From Vampirovibrio sp. (GTDB lineage: Bacteria > Cyanobacteriota > Vampirovibrionia > Vampirovibrionales > JAJTHC01): a stretch of 64,000 nt of DNA. Below, one piece after another: positions 37,001-48,432 of this stretch. Below the pieces are notes generated by a model. The model worked only from the letters and a program-made list of their open reading frames with translations, was not told the DNA's origin and made no database searches. Within the stretch, counting starts at the first letter, position 1. The number at the start of each line of letters is the position of its first letter. Where the stretch lies: NCBI GenBank assembly GCA_024998755.1, contig JACEUU010000001.1, positions 124,001-188,000 on the forward strand. Reading direction: 5' to 3'. The translations under genes and the position numbers were made by a program.

Positions 37001-37178
37001 TTAGTTAAATGTCTCAAACATTTTACTTAACCACCGCATTGCAAAAGGTTGATTATTTTTCTTTGCAACTTCTAAGACACTTAATATTGTATCATTTTGG
37101 CTAGCTTTAATATCATCTTTCCAAAAAGTATTAATAAAAACATCTAGGCTTAAACAATTACCAGATAAGTACTTACCT
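37001..37178 (-). pseudogene. 3' part of a host gene split by an IS5-like element
   Basis: From the IS edge, the minus strand reads SGKYLSGNCLSLDVFINTFW and on to RWLSKMFETFN, stop TAA at 37001. Its 5' part is at 38501-38706. Before insertion the two would give a protein of about 130 residues of unknown function. The stop codon lies 2 bases from the end of the first IS5-like copy, so two insertions bracket this gene end. Confidence 0.7.
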
Positions 37179-37299
37179 GAAGTTACGGAATAAGGGTGTG
37201 CAGGTGGGAGTAGTGAGTGTTTTTTAATAAAATTCAACCAAAAATGCTCAAAAAACAGAACAATACCCCTTGTTTCCACTCTTTTCGGATCATAATTAC

Positions 37300-38429
37300 C
37301 TAAAAACCATACAAGAATCCACTAAAACCTACCCCCCTCCTCACCAAAAAACCATACCGACGACAATTATACCCAAATGCCAAGCCCAAAATCTCCGCAG
37401 AAACACGCACTAACCCACGACAAGACACACGAACCTTCTTAAACACCGTCTTCCAACCCGCAAACACATGCTCCACCCTAGCCCGAACCTTAGAAAGCAA
37501 CCCATTAAACCGCTTCTGCGAAGCCGTCAACTCAGGCGTTGGTTCATGCTGCTTACCCCGAACACGACGCTTAATAATCCTCGGCTGTATCCCCAACGCC
37601 TTCAAATCCTTCTCCTTACCCACATACCCACTATCCGCACCAACAGTCTGCTCATCGCCCACCAGTACAGGCAGTAAACTCTGACTGTCATGCACATTGG
37701 CACCAGTAACAACCACCTTGCGAATCAACTTGCTTTTAGCATCCACATTAACCGTGGCACTGTAACCAAAGCCTTTGTAGCCATAAGTGGCATCAGGGTC
37801 GCTCTGGTCTTCAGGCTTTTTTCTCTGTTTGCTATTGGCTTTAATAAAGGTGGCATCTACCAAGTTGCCTTCTTTAAGAATGAGGTTGTTCTCTTGGAAG
37901 AAGGTGTCTAATACCAATTCAAAGATTAAATGGCGTGTTTTTGTAGGGGCGTGATTTATTAGCCCTAGCGGTCTATGCGTTGCATCAGTCCGTCCCACAA
38001 GCCCTAAACGGATGCGATAAATCGCACCCCTACATAGAGAAAGCTATACGCTATTCTAACTTTGAATTGGTATAAGGCTAAGAAAAGGGCTTCTTGGGCT
38101 GGGGTGTTTTGCAGTTCGTGTTGGAAGTTTTCGAGTGTCGTGGCTTCAGGGATGGGGGATTCTAAGGAGAAGCCGAGAAACTTTCGGAAGGAGAGTCTGT
38201 CGTGGCATTGAAATTCGGTTTGTTCATAGGAGAGATTGAACCATATTTTGAGGAGGTTCATTTTGAGCAGTAGTAGGCGTTTGTAGGGTGGTCTGCCGTT
38301 GGGTTTGTGGTGGATGTGTGTTTTGAGGATGGTTTCAAATAGTTGCCATGGTAGGGTTTGGTTCATTTCCTCTAGGAATTTGTGAGTCGGTGTGGCTTGT
38401 TGAATTTGGATGTCGGCAAAGGTAGTCAT
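37300..38429 (-). pseudogene. IS5-family transposase interrupted by MITE
   Basis: 5' part (38429 down to about 38076) and 3' part (about 37908 to 37300) match the intact transposase at 35912, with rare changes such as QEKNL to QENNL and SLIPV to SLLPV. The MITE separates LFLAL from the following DTFFQE. The reading frame is cut: the 5' part runs into the MITE and ends after GVRFIASV, so the product is dead. Confidence 0.92.
37912..38072. mobile_element. MITE family B, copy 2 (161 bp), nested in transposase
   Basis: Terminal inverted repeats TACCAATTCAAAG and CTTTGAATTGGTA, perfect over 13 bp, flanked by TAA on both sides (37909-37911 and 38073-38075). Comparison with the intact copy shows that the empty site had a single TAA, proving a 3-bp target duplication. 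Its core (GTAGGGGCGTGATTTATTAG, AGCGGTCTATGCGTTGCATC, GCGATAAATCGCACCCCTAC) matches the copy at 16537, but the outer repeats differ. Confidence 0.93.
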
Positions 38430-38500
38430 GGGGGTGGGGTATCCTATGAGAGGTGGAATAATGTCCCTTCTATTTTACCTTGCCCTTTTTCCGTAACTTC

Positions 38501-38706
38501 AAGTTAAGTACTCTCTCTTTCCCAACACTAGGAGTAATTTGTTGTAAGTTCTTCATGTCCGCCTCAAACCTGTCTTCTAAAATTTTTAGTTGAGGTAGAA
38601 ACTTAGGGTCAGGTTGCAATTGCCCAACAAATGCTTTTTCTACAGCATTAGCTTCGTATGGAGGAGGAGGGAGCTGGATAGTAATTGTATTCATTTTTTT
38701 ACTCAT
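38501..38706 (-). pseudogene. 5' part of a host gene split by an IS5-like element
   Basis: ATG at 38706 begins MSKKMNTITIQLPPPPYEAN, then a Lys/Glu-rich helical stretch (LPQLKILEDRFEADMKNLQ) up to KERVLNL, where the IS begins and adds a false tail. The remainder is at 37001-37178. No known domain is visible. Confidence 0.7.
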
Positions 38707-38780
38707 TAGATGGATTTAACCTCATTTTAATTAAGAGTAACATTGAACGAAGGCATTATGACTAAGTTAATGCTTTGTTC

Positions 38781-40952
<2,172 letters not shown>

Positions 40953-41002
40953 TTAAATCCTTTGTGATAGTCGTTTTTAACATCAAGCCGTCCTCGTATC
41001 TG

Positions 41003-42076
41003 TTAATAAGCAGGATTAAATTGCTTGAGGAAGCGTTGGTCGTTATTGTAGAAAATACGAATATCATCAATGGCATCCCGTAACATGGCAAGGCGTTCTA
41101 CACCCATACCGAAGGCAAACCCTGTATATTTTTCCGAATCAATCCCACAGTTTTCTAACACGTTAGGATGCACCATCCCCGCCCCTAAAATTTCTAGCCA
41201 GCCGCTATGCCCGCATACTTTACAGCCATCGCCGCCGCAAAACAAGCATTCCACATCCACTTCCGCACTGGGTTCGGTAAACGGGAAAAAGCTCGGGCGA
41301 AACCGAGTCTTCCGAGCCGACCCACCAAACAACTGAGCGATAAACGCATTGAGTGTGCCTTTTAAATCGGCGAAGGTAACGTTTTCCGCTACATAAAGCC
41401 CTTCAATTTGATGAAACAACACATATTTTCTGCTGGAAACTTCTTCGTTTCTGTAAACCCGCCCAGGGGCAACCACTTTGAAGGGGGGCGTTTTTTGAGC
41501 GGACATATACCGAATTTGGGCGTTGCTGGTTTGCGAACGGAGCAATACGTTTTTGGCAACTTCCGTGTAGTAGGTGTCTTGCATATCTCTAGCAGGGTGG
41601 TCTTCAGGAAAGTTCAAGGCTTCAAAATTGTAGAATTCCGTTTCCACTTCGGGGCAGGCGTTGTCGTCCAACACGCTATAGCCCATGCCTTCAAATACGC
41701 TACAAATATCGTCGATGACTAACGTCAAGGGGTGGCGTTTGCCCACTGGGCTAGGTGAACCAGGTAAGGTTACATCAATGGTTTCGGTGCGTAATTTTTC
41801 AGTGAGTGCGGTTTGTTCTAGCTTGGTTTTCTTTTGAGAAAGAGCGGTTTCAATGGCAGATGAAACGGCGTTGAGGGCTTGCCCAACGGCTGGTCGGTCT
41901 TCGGGTGGTACGTCTTTGAGGTTGCGTTTGAGCAGGGTTAATTGCCCGCTACGCCCCAAAATGTCGACTCGGAGGGCTTCTAAGGCTTCGATAGTTTGGC
42001 AGGTGTCTACTTGGCTGATGACTTCGGTTTGCAGGGTGGGTAGGGTGTTTAATTGAAGGGAAGAAGTAGTGGTCAT
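41003..42076 (-). CDS. pheS: Phenylalanine--tRNA ligase alpha subunit
   Basis: Catalytic subunit of class II PheRS. At 357 residues it has an N-terminal coiled coil (residues 1-90), motif 2 in the LLRSQTSNAQIRYMSAQ and GRVYRNEEVSSRK region, FPEDHPARDMQDTYY, and motif 3 GMGVERLAMLRDAIDDIR. A stretch CLFCGGDGCKVCGHSGW is the variable zinc-like loop of this subunit. pheT is not in the window. 53 bases separate it from ligA, so they may be co-transcribed. In the sense strand the 5' part is C-rich. Confidence 0.96.
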   Translation of the reverse strand: MTTTSSLQLNTLPTLQTEVISQVDTCQTIEALEALRVDILGRSGQLTLLKRNLKDVPPEDRPAVGQALNAVSSAIETALSQKKTKLEQTALTEKLRTETIDVTLPGSPSPVGKRHPLTLVIDDICSVFEGMGYSVLDDNACPEVETEFYNFEALNFPEDHPARDMQDTYYTEVAKNVLLRSQTSNAQIRYMSAQKTPPFKVVAPGRVYRNEEVSSRKYVLFHQIEGLYVAENVTFADLKGTLNAFIAQLFGGSARKTRFRPSFFPFTEPSAEVDVECLFCGGDGCKVCGHSGWLEILGAGMVHPNVLENCGIDSEKYTGFAFGMGVERLAMLRDAIDDIRIFYNNDQRFLKQFNPAY

Positions 42077-42180
42077 GGCAACAACAAGGCTTTCTGTTGA
42101 GTGGCTAAAAGTAGGGGTATTGATACTACCAATTTACCACAAAAAAGCGGATTTTAAACCCTCGAACCTGAGGGTCTGTT

Positions 42181-42795
42181 TTACAACAACCCTTCACTGC
42201 GGAGTGTTTCAAGCACCAGCTCTACACCTTCGACAGTGGAATCACAAATAGCCCAAGGCTCGACGGTTAAGTTTTGATATTTGCCCGCCAGCACATTCGC
42301 CCCATACCCCGTCTTCAATAAAACCCCTCGGCAACCGGCATTCACCGCCAATTCCACATCGGTTGGTTTGTCGCCAAACACAAAGCTTTGGGCTAAATCA
42401 ATGCTGGGGAAGCGTTCCAACGCTTGCGTTATCATCCCAATTTTTGGCTTCCTGCACTCAGAATCTTTGGCAAATTCAGGCACAACAGCCCGTGCATAAT
42501 AAGGCGAATAATACATCGCATCCAACCAAGCACCCGCTTGTTCATGCAACAAAGTTTGCACTTTTTGGTTAAGGGCTTCAATATGGTCGAGACCATAAAA
42601 CCCACGCCCAGCCCCTGTTTGGTTGGTTACCAAAATACAAAGAATGCCCGCATCATTCAGCTTTTTAACCGCTTTAGCAATGTTCGGGTACAGTTCAAGG
42701 TCATCCAAATCACGGATGTACCCTTTTTCTACATTGAGAGTGCCGTCTCTATCAAAGAAAACCGCTATTTTTTTATCGGATGCGTTTGTAGCCAT
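42181..42795 (-). CDS. gmhB: HAD-family phosphatase, GmhB/HisB-N-like
   Basis: A 204-residue HAD phosphatase beginning KKIAVFFDRDGTLNVEKGYI (nucleophile and acid Asp in DRDGT), with VTNQTGAGRGF, the RKPKIGM block and FVFGDKPTDVELAVNAGCRGVLL as motif 4. This matches D-glycero-D-manno-heptose-1,7-bisphosphate 7-phosphatase, which makes the heptose for lipopolysaccharide core; histidinol phosphatase is the alternative. The usual Cys cluster of GmhB is reduced (only SECRKP is visible), so zinc binding is uncertain. The other heptose genes are not nearby. Confidence 0.82.
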   Translation of the reverse strand: MATNASDKKIAVFFDRDGTLNVEKGYIRDLDDLELYPNIAKAVKKLNDAGILCILVTNQTGAGRGFYGLDHIEALNQKVQTLLHEQAGAWLDAMYYSPYYARAVVPEFAKDSECRKPKIGMITQALERFPSIDLAQSFVFGDKPTDVELAVNAGCRGVLLKTGYGANVLAGKYQNLTVEPWAICDSTVEGVELVLETLRSEGLL

Positions 42796-42836
42796 TACAA
42801 TTATTTCAACATCCCAAGAACATTTAAAATGAAAAA

Positions 42837-42908
42837 CTCCCCAGGTAAGATTCGAACTTACAACATTCCGGTTAACAGCCGAACGCTCTGCCGTTGAGCT
42901 ACTGGGGA
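42837..42908 (-). tRNA. tRNA-Asn (GUU)
   Basis: Cloverleaf on the minus strand: acceptor TCCCCAG with CTGGGGA, D-arm with AGCTCAACGGCAGAGC, anticodon arm TTCGG-CTGTTAA-CCGGA with anticodon GTT, and T-arm around GTTCGAATC. CCA is not encoded. Anticodon GTT decodes Asn. Confidence 0.95.
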
Positions 42909-43025
42909 TTATAAACGCTTAAAGCGGTTGTGAAGAAAAGAATAACCTTACCTCCACAACTTCTATAGTAGATAAAACAAACTCGTTTGTAAACCCCTTT
43001 TGTTAAAACTACGCCAAGCAATTGA

Positions 43026-43169
43026 TACCATCTTCAAACAGAAATGTCGTTAGCGTCTACGTTGTTACCGTCAAGCAAAAAATCCTCAATGGTCATCTCT
43101 GTACATCTGCGGTTTTTTACTTGCCAGTGCCTAGTATCCATCTAACGCTATTCCTATTTGAAAATGGCA
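43026..43169 (-). mobile_element. MITE family A, copy 2 (144 bp)
   Basis: Reverse orientation. Ends TACCATCTTCAAA and TTTGAAAATGGCA, flanked by TGA at 43023-43025 and 43170-43172. The core contains the complement of CTAGGCACTGGCAAGTAAAA and of GGTAACAACGTAGACGC. It lies 6 bases past the stop of the pyruvyl transferase gene. Confidence 0.85.
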
Positions 43170-43175
43170 TGAGCC

Positions 43176-44429
43176 CTAGTTCAGCTTGTTTAACACAAAC
43201 TGCTGATACGCCCAAGTGTAAGTGCTGCTCAAGCGTTCCACCATGACGGGTAAATTATTGGCATCCGTGGCATCTAGCATTGGTAAAATGGCATCTACAG
43301 GCAATGTCATTAAAGCTTGGTAGGAAATGGTCAACGGTTTATCGCAAATTTGGTCTATTACGCCACCGGTTTTCTGTTTGTAATAATCATCATAATAAAT
43401 ATTGGCGGTTTTAATGTTTAGCATGGTGCCTAAAATGGCAAAGTGGTAGGCAAAACCTAAGCCATAGCGGGCTTGGGCTAACGTTTTTAAAAAGGGCGTT
43501 AATCCCATTTCGTAGGGGTTATAAACAGGGAAACTATTTTGTAAAGATTCCGGTAAATGCTTAATGGCTTTGTGGTCTGCCCCAAAACTGAAAAACGCCA
43601 CTTCAAAGCCTTGGGCTTTCACATGGTTAACTATGGCTTCCAGTTTTTCGCCCATGGCGTGGTAATCATGCACGTCATCGTATTTTAAGTTAATGGCAAA
43701 CAGGTTTTGCTTTTGAATGGGGAATAATGCTTCATGGCAGGCGGCCAGCAATAAAGTAGCGTCATCGCCCAAACATTGGCATTCCAGCGTAGGGGCTAGC
43801 TTTTTCACAAATGCTAATGATTCTTTTTCCCGTACATAAACAAACGAAAAATGTTTCAAAAACTGCTTAAATAACCATTCGTAAAACGGAGAAGTAACTG
43901 GTCCAATACCCAAGCCGGATGCCACAATTTTCGCTTTTGGGTTTACCCAGTGAATAAACGTTACCATTAAATATTCATACACCAATAAATCCGTACCAAA
44001 GCCAAGCCGAGTGTTAAAATAACCGCCCCCAATATAGTGAAGTACGTTCAGCTTTTTGAAAAATTCAATGGTTTTAAACGCACCAAGGGGTAGTTTAATA
44101 AGGCTATAAATACTGTAAACCAAGGTAAAATAAACGATACCTAGTACCAAAAACAACTTCCGAACCAACCCATGCAAATTCCAGCTAGCCAACGTTCTAT
44201 TCCAGCCTTTAAGGGGTTCATTGAACGCATGAAGTTCAAAGGGCAGCGGGTAGTTTAAGGCGGGAATGGAATCTTGTTGGGGGTCAATCCAAACGGTGGT
44301 GTTTTCTGCCTGAAGCCCCACGCTTCGGTTCAACGCATCTAACAAGCCAAATAATAATAAGTCATCGCCAAAGTTGGTGGAATTATAACAGCCTCTGAAA
44401 TAAAGATTGAGTGGAGTTTGCTGGGTCAT
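43176..44429 (-). CDS. Polysaccharide pyruvyl transferase family protein
   Basis: A 417-residue GT-B-like protein of the CsaB/WcaK family, which adds pyruvyl ketals to cell-surface glycans. It starts LYFRGCYNSTNFGDDLLLFGLL, the family GNxGDdall motif. Two hydrophobic helices follow (LFLVLGIVYFTLVYSIYSLI), which suggest membrane association and are unusual for the family. LHYIGGGYFNTRLG and ASGLGIGPV are the nucleotide-phosphate loops, with YVREKESLAFVK and a FAYHFAILGTML end. A MITE lies just after its stop. With the NeuC-like and NeuD-like enzymes it supports an elaborate surface polysaccharide. Confidence 0.8.
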   Translation of the reverse strand: MTQQTPLNLYFRGCYNSTNFGDDLLLFGLLDALNRSVGLQAENTTVWIDPQQDSIPALNYPLPFELHAFNEPLKGWNRTLASWNLHGLVRKLFLVLGIVYFTLVYSIYSLIKLPLGAFKTIEFFKKLNVLHYIGGGYFNTRLGFGTDLLVYEYLMVTFIHWVNPKAKIVASGLGIGPVTSPFYEWLFKQFLKHFSFVYVREKESLAFVKKLAPTLECQCLGDDATLLLAACHEALFPIQKQNLFAINLKYDDVHDYHAMGEKLEAIVNHVKAQGFEVAFFSFGADHKAIKHLPESLQNSFPVYNPYEMGLTPFLKTLAQARYGLGFAYHFAILGTMLNIKTANIYYDDYYKQKTGGVIDQICDKPLTISYQALMTLPVDAILPMLDATDANNLPVMVERLSSTYTWAYQQFVLNKLN

Positions 44430-44553
44430 GGTTTTGTATCTTCCCTGAAAAAAGTGTCTGTAGTTAAAACTATGTTAAGGATATCGCAAATAAACGGTTA
44501 ATACGATAAAAAAGAAAAAAATAAGGATTGATGCTACCCAGTTTTATAAAAAC

Positions 44554-44595
44554 GATAGCCTCTAACCACAAAAATGGCTAGAAGCTATCATTAAA
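44554..44595 (-). terminator. Terminator after gapA
   Basis: On the minus strand GATAGCTTCTAGCCA pairs with TGGTTAGAGGCTATC (44554-44589), then GTTTTTAT follows. Confidence 0.75.
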
Positions 44596-44620
44596 AGAAT
44601 CAGAATTAGTTACGAATGAA

Positions 44621-45652
44621 TTAAACGCTGCAAGCTACTGGCAATTTAGCACCAACAAACTGTGTTAATTCAGCTAACCGGTTGGAATAACCCCATTCGT
44701 TATCATACCAAGCAGCCACTTTGACCAAATTATCACCCATAATGCAGGTCATAGTTGGGTCGTAAATGGAACTGTGGGCATTACCAATGAAATCAGAACT
44801 CACTAATTGGTCGTCGTTGTATTCCAATACGCCTTTCAAAGCACCATCAGCCGCCGCCTTCATAGCAGCATTAATGGAATCAACCGTTACTGGTTTTTTG
44901 GAAACAAACGTTAAGTCAACCAACGAAACATCTGGGGTTGGTACACGCACGGATAAACCATGCAGTTTGCCTTTTAATTCAGGTAATACCAAGCCAATGG
45001 CTTTAGCCGCACCAGTAGAACTAGGCACCATAGATAAAGGAGCGGAACGAGCCCTACGAGGGTCACTGTGAGGTGCGTCAATTAAGCGTTGGTCGCCGGT
45101 ATAGCTGTGGATGGTGTTCATCAAGCCATGCTCAATACCAAACGTTTCATGTAACACTTTAGCAATAGGGGCTAAGCAGTTGGTTGTGCAACTAGCGTTA
45201 GAAATAATGTGATGAGCATCTGGGTTGTAGCTATCAGTGTTGATACCAATCGCCATCGTGATGTCTTCATCGGTAGCTGGGGCAGAAATAATGACTTTTT
45301 TAGCACCCGCTTGAAGGTGAGCTTTAGCTTTAGCGGCGTTGGTGAATAAACCGGTACATTCCAATACAACATCTACGCCTAAAGCACCCCAACCTAAGTT
45401 AGCAGGATCTCTTTCGGATAGCACTTTAATGGATTTACCATTCACAATCAAGCAGCCTTCGCCATGCGAAACATCAGCATTTAAGGTGCGGTGAACGGAA
45501 TCATATTTTAGCAAGTGGGCTAGCATATCAGGCGATGTTAAATCGTTAATAGCAACCACTTCAATATCAACATTGGGGTTCAATAAAATGGCACGGAACG
45601 TCATCCGACCAATCCGACCGAAGCCGTTAATACCAACTTTAATTTTAGCCAT
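44621..45652 (-). CDS. gapA: Glyceraldehyde-3-phosphate dehydrogenase, type I
   Basis: Central glycolytic or gluconeogenic enzyme. NAD-binding GINGFGRIGRMTFRAIL at the N-terminus, catalytic Cys in SNASCTTNCLAPIAKVL, HSYTGDQRLIDAPH, the phosphate loop MVPSSTGAAKAIGLVLPEL, and WYDNEWGYSNRL at the C-terminus. At 343 residues it is normal. AAGGAAA lies 9 bases before ATG. It follows fba on the same strand with a terminator between, so readthrough or its own promoter would be needed. Base composition is even, without the internal skew flip. Confidence 0.97.
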   Translation of the reverse strand: MAKIKVGINGFGRIGRMTFRAILLNPNVDIEVVAINDLTSPDMLAHLLKYDSVHRTLNADVSHGEGCLIVNGKSIKVLSERDPANLGWGALGVDVVLECTGLFTNAAKAKAHLQAGAKKVIISAPATDEDITMAIGINTDSYNPDAHHIISNASCTTNCLAPIAKVLHETFGIEHGLMNTIHSYTGDQRLIDAPHSDPRRARSAPLSMVPSSTGAAKAIGLVLPELKGKLHGLSVRVPTPDVSLVDLTFVSKKPVTVDSINAAMKAAADGALKGVLEYNDDQLVSSDFIGNAHSSIYDPTMTCIMGDNLVKVAAWYDNEWGYSNRLAELTQFVGAKLPVACSV

Positions 45653-45691
45653 GATTTTAGTTTCCTTTTAAAGGTTAAGGGGAACAAACAA

Positions 45692-45727
45692 AAACAGGAC
45701 TTCGTTTAAAAAAACGAAGTCCTGTTA
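45692..45727 (-). terminator. Terminator after fba
   Basis: Perfect 15-bp stem AACAGGACTTCGTTT (45693-45707 with 45712-45726), 4-base loop, and TTTTTG downstream on the minus strand. Confidence 0.9.
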
Positions 45728-45733
45728 AATAAT

Positions 45734-46630
45734 TTAATATTTTTTAAGCACTTCATGGGTTGCCAAGGAAATGCGAGTCGCTTCTTCCATAGGGCGTTGC
45801 CACATATTTCTACCGAAAATTAAGCCCACTGCTCCAGCGTTCATACCAAGCTCTACGTTTTTGTATAGTTTTTCTTCGGTAACTTTGCTACCGCCAGAGA
45901 AAATAACTAACGTTTTACCAGCAGATTTCACCACACGCGTAGCGGCTTCTTGTTCAGAATCCGTTAACGATTTATAAGGTTCAGGAGAGTTAGCTTGCTT
46001 ATCAGCACCCACTTCTGGGAAGTTAACTTTTACAACATCTGCCCCTAATTCAGCGGCTACTCTAGCTGCATAATCAATGGCATACAAGCTGTTTTTACCA
46101 CCCACTTTATCTACATAAGAACCCCGAGGGTAAGCCCATACAATCACAGGCATCCCGAAGCGTTCAGCTTCTTGGCGAACTTCCATAAATTGGCGAATAT
46201 CGCGGTCTTGTTCAGGTGTACCCACAAACAAGGTGTAACCAACGGCATCTGCACCCAAGCGTACAGCATCTTCAACGGTAGAAGTGAAAGGTGAAAACGC
46301 ATTAGCATCAGGAGGAATACAAGTTTTGCCGTTTAATTTCAGCACCAAAGGCACTTTGCCAGCATATTGGTGAAAGTATTTTTGTGCCAAACCGTAGTGC
46401 AAGGCAATACCAGAATATTTACCAGCAGCAGCCAATTGAAATTGGAAATCAGGGTTACCACAAGCAGGGTTACCAAAGAAATCAATCGGTCCATGTTCTA
46501 AACCTTGGTCAATAGGCAAAATCATTAATTTACCGTTACCAGGGCCATTTTGGTACATTAAGCGGTGTAGTCTTGCTTTTTTGCCCGAAGAAAGGGTCAT
46601 TTCATCTAAAGTTAAATGTGCCAAAATCAT
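45734..46630 (-). CDS. fbaB: Class I fructose-bisphosphate aldolase, DhnA type
   Basis: A 298-residue TIM barrel of the DeoC/FbaB family, forming a Schiff base with substrate. GNGKLMILPIDQGLEHGP, VLKLNGKTCIPPDANAF, GADAVGYTLFVGT, IVWAYPRGSYV, and the lysine strand GADVVKVNFPEVG are visible, followed by IFSGGSKVTEEKL and AGAVGLIFGRNMWQRP. This type occurs in archaea and several bacterial groups, and is unrelated in sequence to class II Fba. Located directly upstream of gapA, the two make a glycolytic pair. A likely Shine-Dalgarno AAAAGGAGAT sits just before the ATG. Confidence 0.95.
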   Translation of the reverse strand: MILAHLTLDEMTLSSGKKARLHRLMYQNGPGNGKLMILPIDQGLEHGPIDFFGNPACGNPDFQFQLAAAGKYSGIALHYGLAQKYFHQYAGKVPLVLKLNGKTCIPPDANAFSPFTSTVEDAVRLGADAVGYTLFVGTPEQDRDIRQFMEVRQEAERFGMPVIVWAYPRGSYVDKVGGKNSLYAIDYAARVAAELGADVVKVNFPEVGADKQANSPEPYKSLTDSEQEAATRVVKSAGKTLVIFSGGSKVTEEKLYKNVELGMNAGAVGLIFGRNMWQRPMEEATRISLATHEVLKKY

Positions 46631-46869
46631 ATCTCCTTTTAATCGCTGCTCATTTCAAAAAAGAATGAGGCGAAATCACCAATAAAAAATCACTTTTAAA
46701 AACGTTGAGTTTATTTCACAACAGAGTTTTTACTGTCTTATGGTAGCAGAAACAAAGTTTCTTGCAAATACTAAAAATAAAATCATAAGAAATCAACTTC
46801 AGAACAGCCTGTTTTTTGTCGAAAGTATTGGTATAACCCCTTGTTGAAAAAATGTAGGCATCATCAACC

Positions 46870-48174
46870 GTGAGCGTTTCATCCATTTCATTACCAACCT
46901 ATCGGCTTTATAGTTGGGGCAATTTCCCCTACAACGTTACCCGACGTTCGTTTGGGTACAATCCATATACCGTGCCTGCTTACACTATTCAATCACCCAA
47001 TTCGGCGTATGATTTCATCCTACAACCCCCAGTAGATGATGAGGGCAACGAAACCGCCCTTAGCACCTATTATAGCTTCAACAATAGCGGTAGAAGTGTT
47101 GCCGTTACCGTGCCTAATTCACAAGTTTACGCCACTACCTACCCGTATTCGTTTCGGGTGAATACCCAAAAATTAATGAACCCTTATTCTTCACAATCCT
47201 TATTAATTCCCTATACGCCCACAGATATTACCTATAACCCCGTTGCTAACCGATATCAAACACGAGCTCAATTTTTTGAAACCTCTACCAGTAATTTACA
47301 AGCTTATTTAGATGCAAACAATTCGTTTTACTTACCTTATTTACGCCTACAAATTACGCAAAAAGGCACTGGCTATACGGTTGTTCAACAGGTAGATGGG
47401 TCGTTTACGCTATCTGAAACCGCTACGGATGGGTTGGATACAATTGGCGTGGTCAATACCCCCCAAAGTATTTTGTCTCGCTTTTCAGATAGTTCAACTG
47501 CCATAGCACCCGATATTTTTGCCTTGATAGAGGCAGCTTCTTTTCCATTAACCGTGCCCAATTTCGGAAACAGTAGCTTAGAAGTTGACCCTACCACAAC
47601 GCAAAGCACACCCCTGTTACCAACCAACAATGCCCAAGAAGTGCCGCCACCCCCAATTGTACCCACAGAAGTTGGTAATGCTGCCACCCCATTAATTGCC
47701 ATTTTACCCGCACAAAAAAACCCCGCCAATGGGAATAATACCGCCATTGCTAGTGTGCCACCGCCTTTAGTGCCCCCATTTTTTGCGTTGCAGAACACCA
47801 CTAAAAACACTACTAATAAAGAAACAGACATTTTTTTTAAGACGGAACAACCATTTTTCACTACGCCTTATAGTAATACCTCGGTGGGAAGTGGCGTTAA
47901 TGAACCGTTTCCAGCAATAGAAGCACTGCGGTTGCAAGATTTTCGCCGACCCTTTGCCTTTCCGTTACCGCCTGCTGGGGCATTACCATTGGCTGAAGAA
48001 ACATCATTTGCAGGGAAATCAATGGATTTTACGCAGATGCCAGCTGGGTTTGGGAATATGGCAAATTTGGGCGAACATCAAGAATTGAACCGTCAAAGAG
48101 CAACCGGTGAACCCTTAATTGCTCGTCAATTTAGAATTCGGCGGTTACGGCAAGCCATACAATCGTTAAAATAG
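46870..48174 (+). CDS. Lineage-specific hypothetical protein (434 aa)
   Basis: GTG-started. The first 200 residues are Tyr/Asn/Ser-rich with a beta-like pattern (SWGNFPYNVTRRSFGYNPYT, GTGYTVVQQVDGSFTLSE); the next 150 are Pro/Thr/Asn-rich and disordered; the end is basic (RQFRIRRLRQAIQSLK). LQITQKGTGYTVVQQVDG could be a small beta domain. No signal peptide is present in the usual sense. I do not recognise the family. It belongs in style with the orphan proteins at 12463, 19094, 57309, 58388 and 59102. Confidence 0.75.
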   Translation: MSVSSISLPTYRLYSWGNFPYNVTRRSFGYNPYTVPAYTIQSPNSAYDFILQPPVDDEGNETALSTYYSFNNSGRSVAVTVPNSQVYATTYPYSFRVNTQKLMNPYSSQSLLIPYTPTDITYNPVANRYQTRAQFFETSTSNLQAYLDANNSFYLPYLRLQITQKGTGYTVVQQVDGSFTLSETATDGLDTIGVVNTPQSILSRFSDSSTAIAPDIFALIEAASFPLTVPNFGNSSLEVDPTTTQSTPLLPTNNAQEVPPPPIVPTEVGNAATPLIAILPAQKNPANGNNTAIASVPPPLVPPFFALQNTTKNTTNKETDIFFKTEQPFFTTPYSNTSVGSGVNEPFPAIEALRLQDFRRPFAFPLPPAGALPLAEETSFAGKSMDFTQMPAGFGNMANLGEHQELNRQRATGEPLIARQFRIRRLRQAIQSLK

Positions 48175-48347
48175 CCTTCAGCTTTTGAACTAAACTTGAT
48201 TCTTTGGTCGTTTTTCAAGAAGTACTTGAAAAAATGGCAAAAATTCAAGATTACAGAAAATTCAAGAAGCTAAAAACCCGAAGATGCTTTAATGGTTTAG
48301 GTTTAAGGTGTATTTTAAATAATGCCTACTTGATTGTTTACCAGCTT

Positions 48348-48398
48348 TTCAAGAGCTTGTTGAATAAATCCCATTTTTTCAACAAGCTCTTGAATTTT
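48348..48398. terminator. Strong terminator
   Basis: Perfect 17-bp stem TTCAAGAGCTTGTTGAA (48348-48364) with its complement (48378-48394), 13-base loop containing a T-run, and TTTTG after it. It ends the gene at 46870 and may also serve the convergent gene ending at 48433. The stretch from 48175 to here has a weak 70-codon frame that I did not accept. Confidence 0.85.
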
Positions 48399-48432
48399 GG
48401 GCGAAAAATCAAGTGAGCAATTTCAATAAACA

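Larger units (their letters stand above)
37179..38500 (-). mobile_element. IS5-like insertion sequence, copy 2, interrupted by a MITE
   Basis: Same ends as copy 1 (GAAGTTACGGAATAAGGG at 37179; mirror at 38500), in reverse. It differs by a few bases from copy 1 and contains a 161-bp MITE plus TAA duplication at 37912. The flanking host bases (ACCT and AAGT) do not match, so the target duplication is lost or imperfect. It sits inside a small host gene. Confidence 0.88.

Noticed and set aside
48204-48416. 70-codon plus-strand frame
   Set aside because: It ends inside the terminator hairpin and reads through non-coding-looking sequence.
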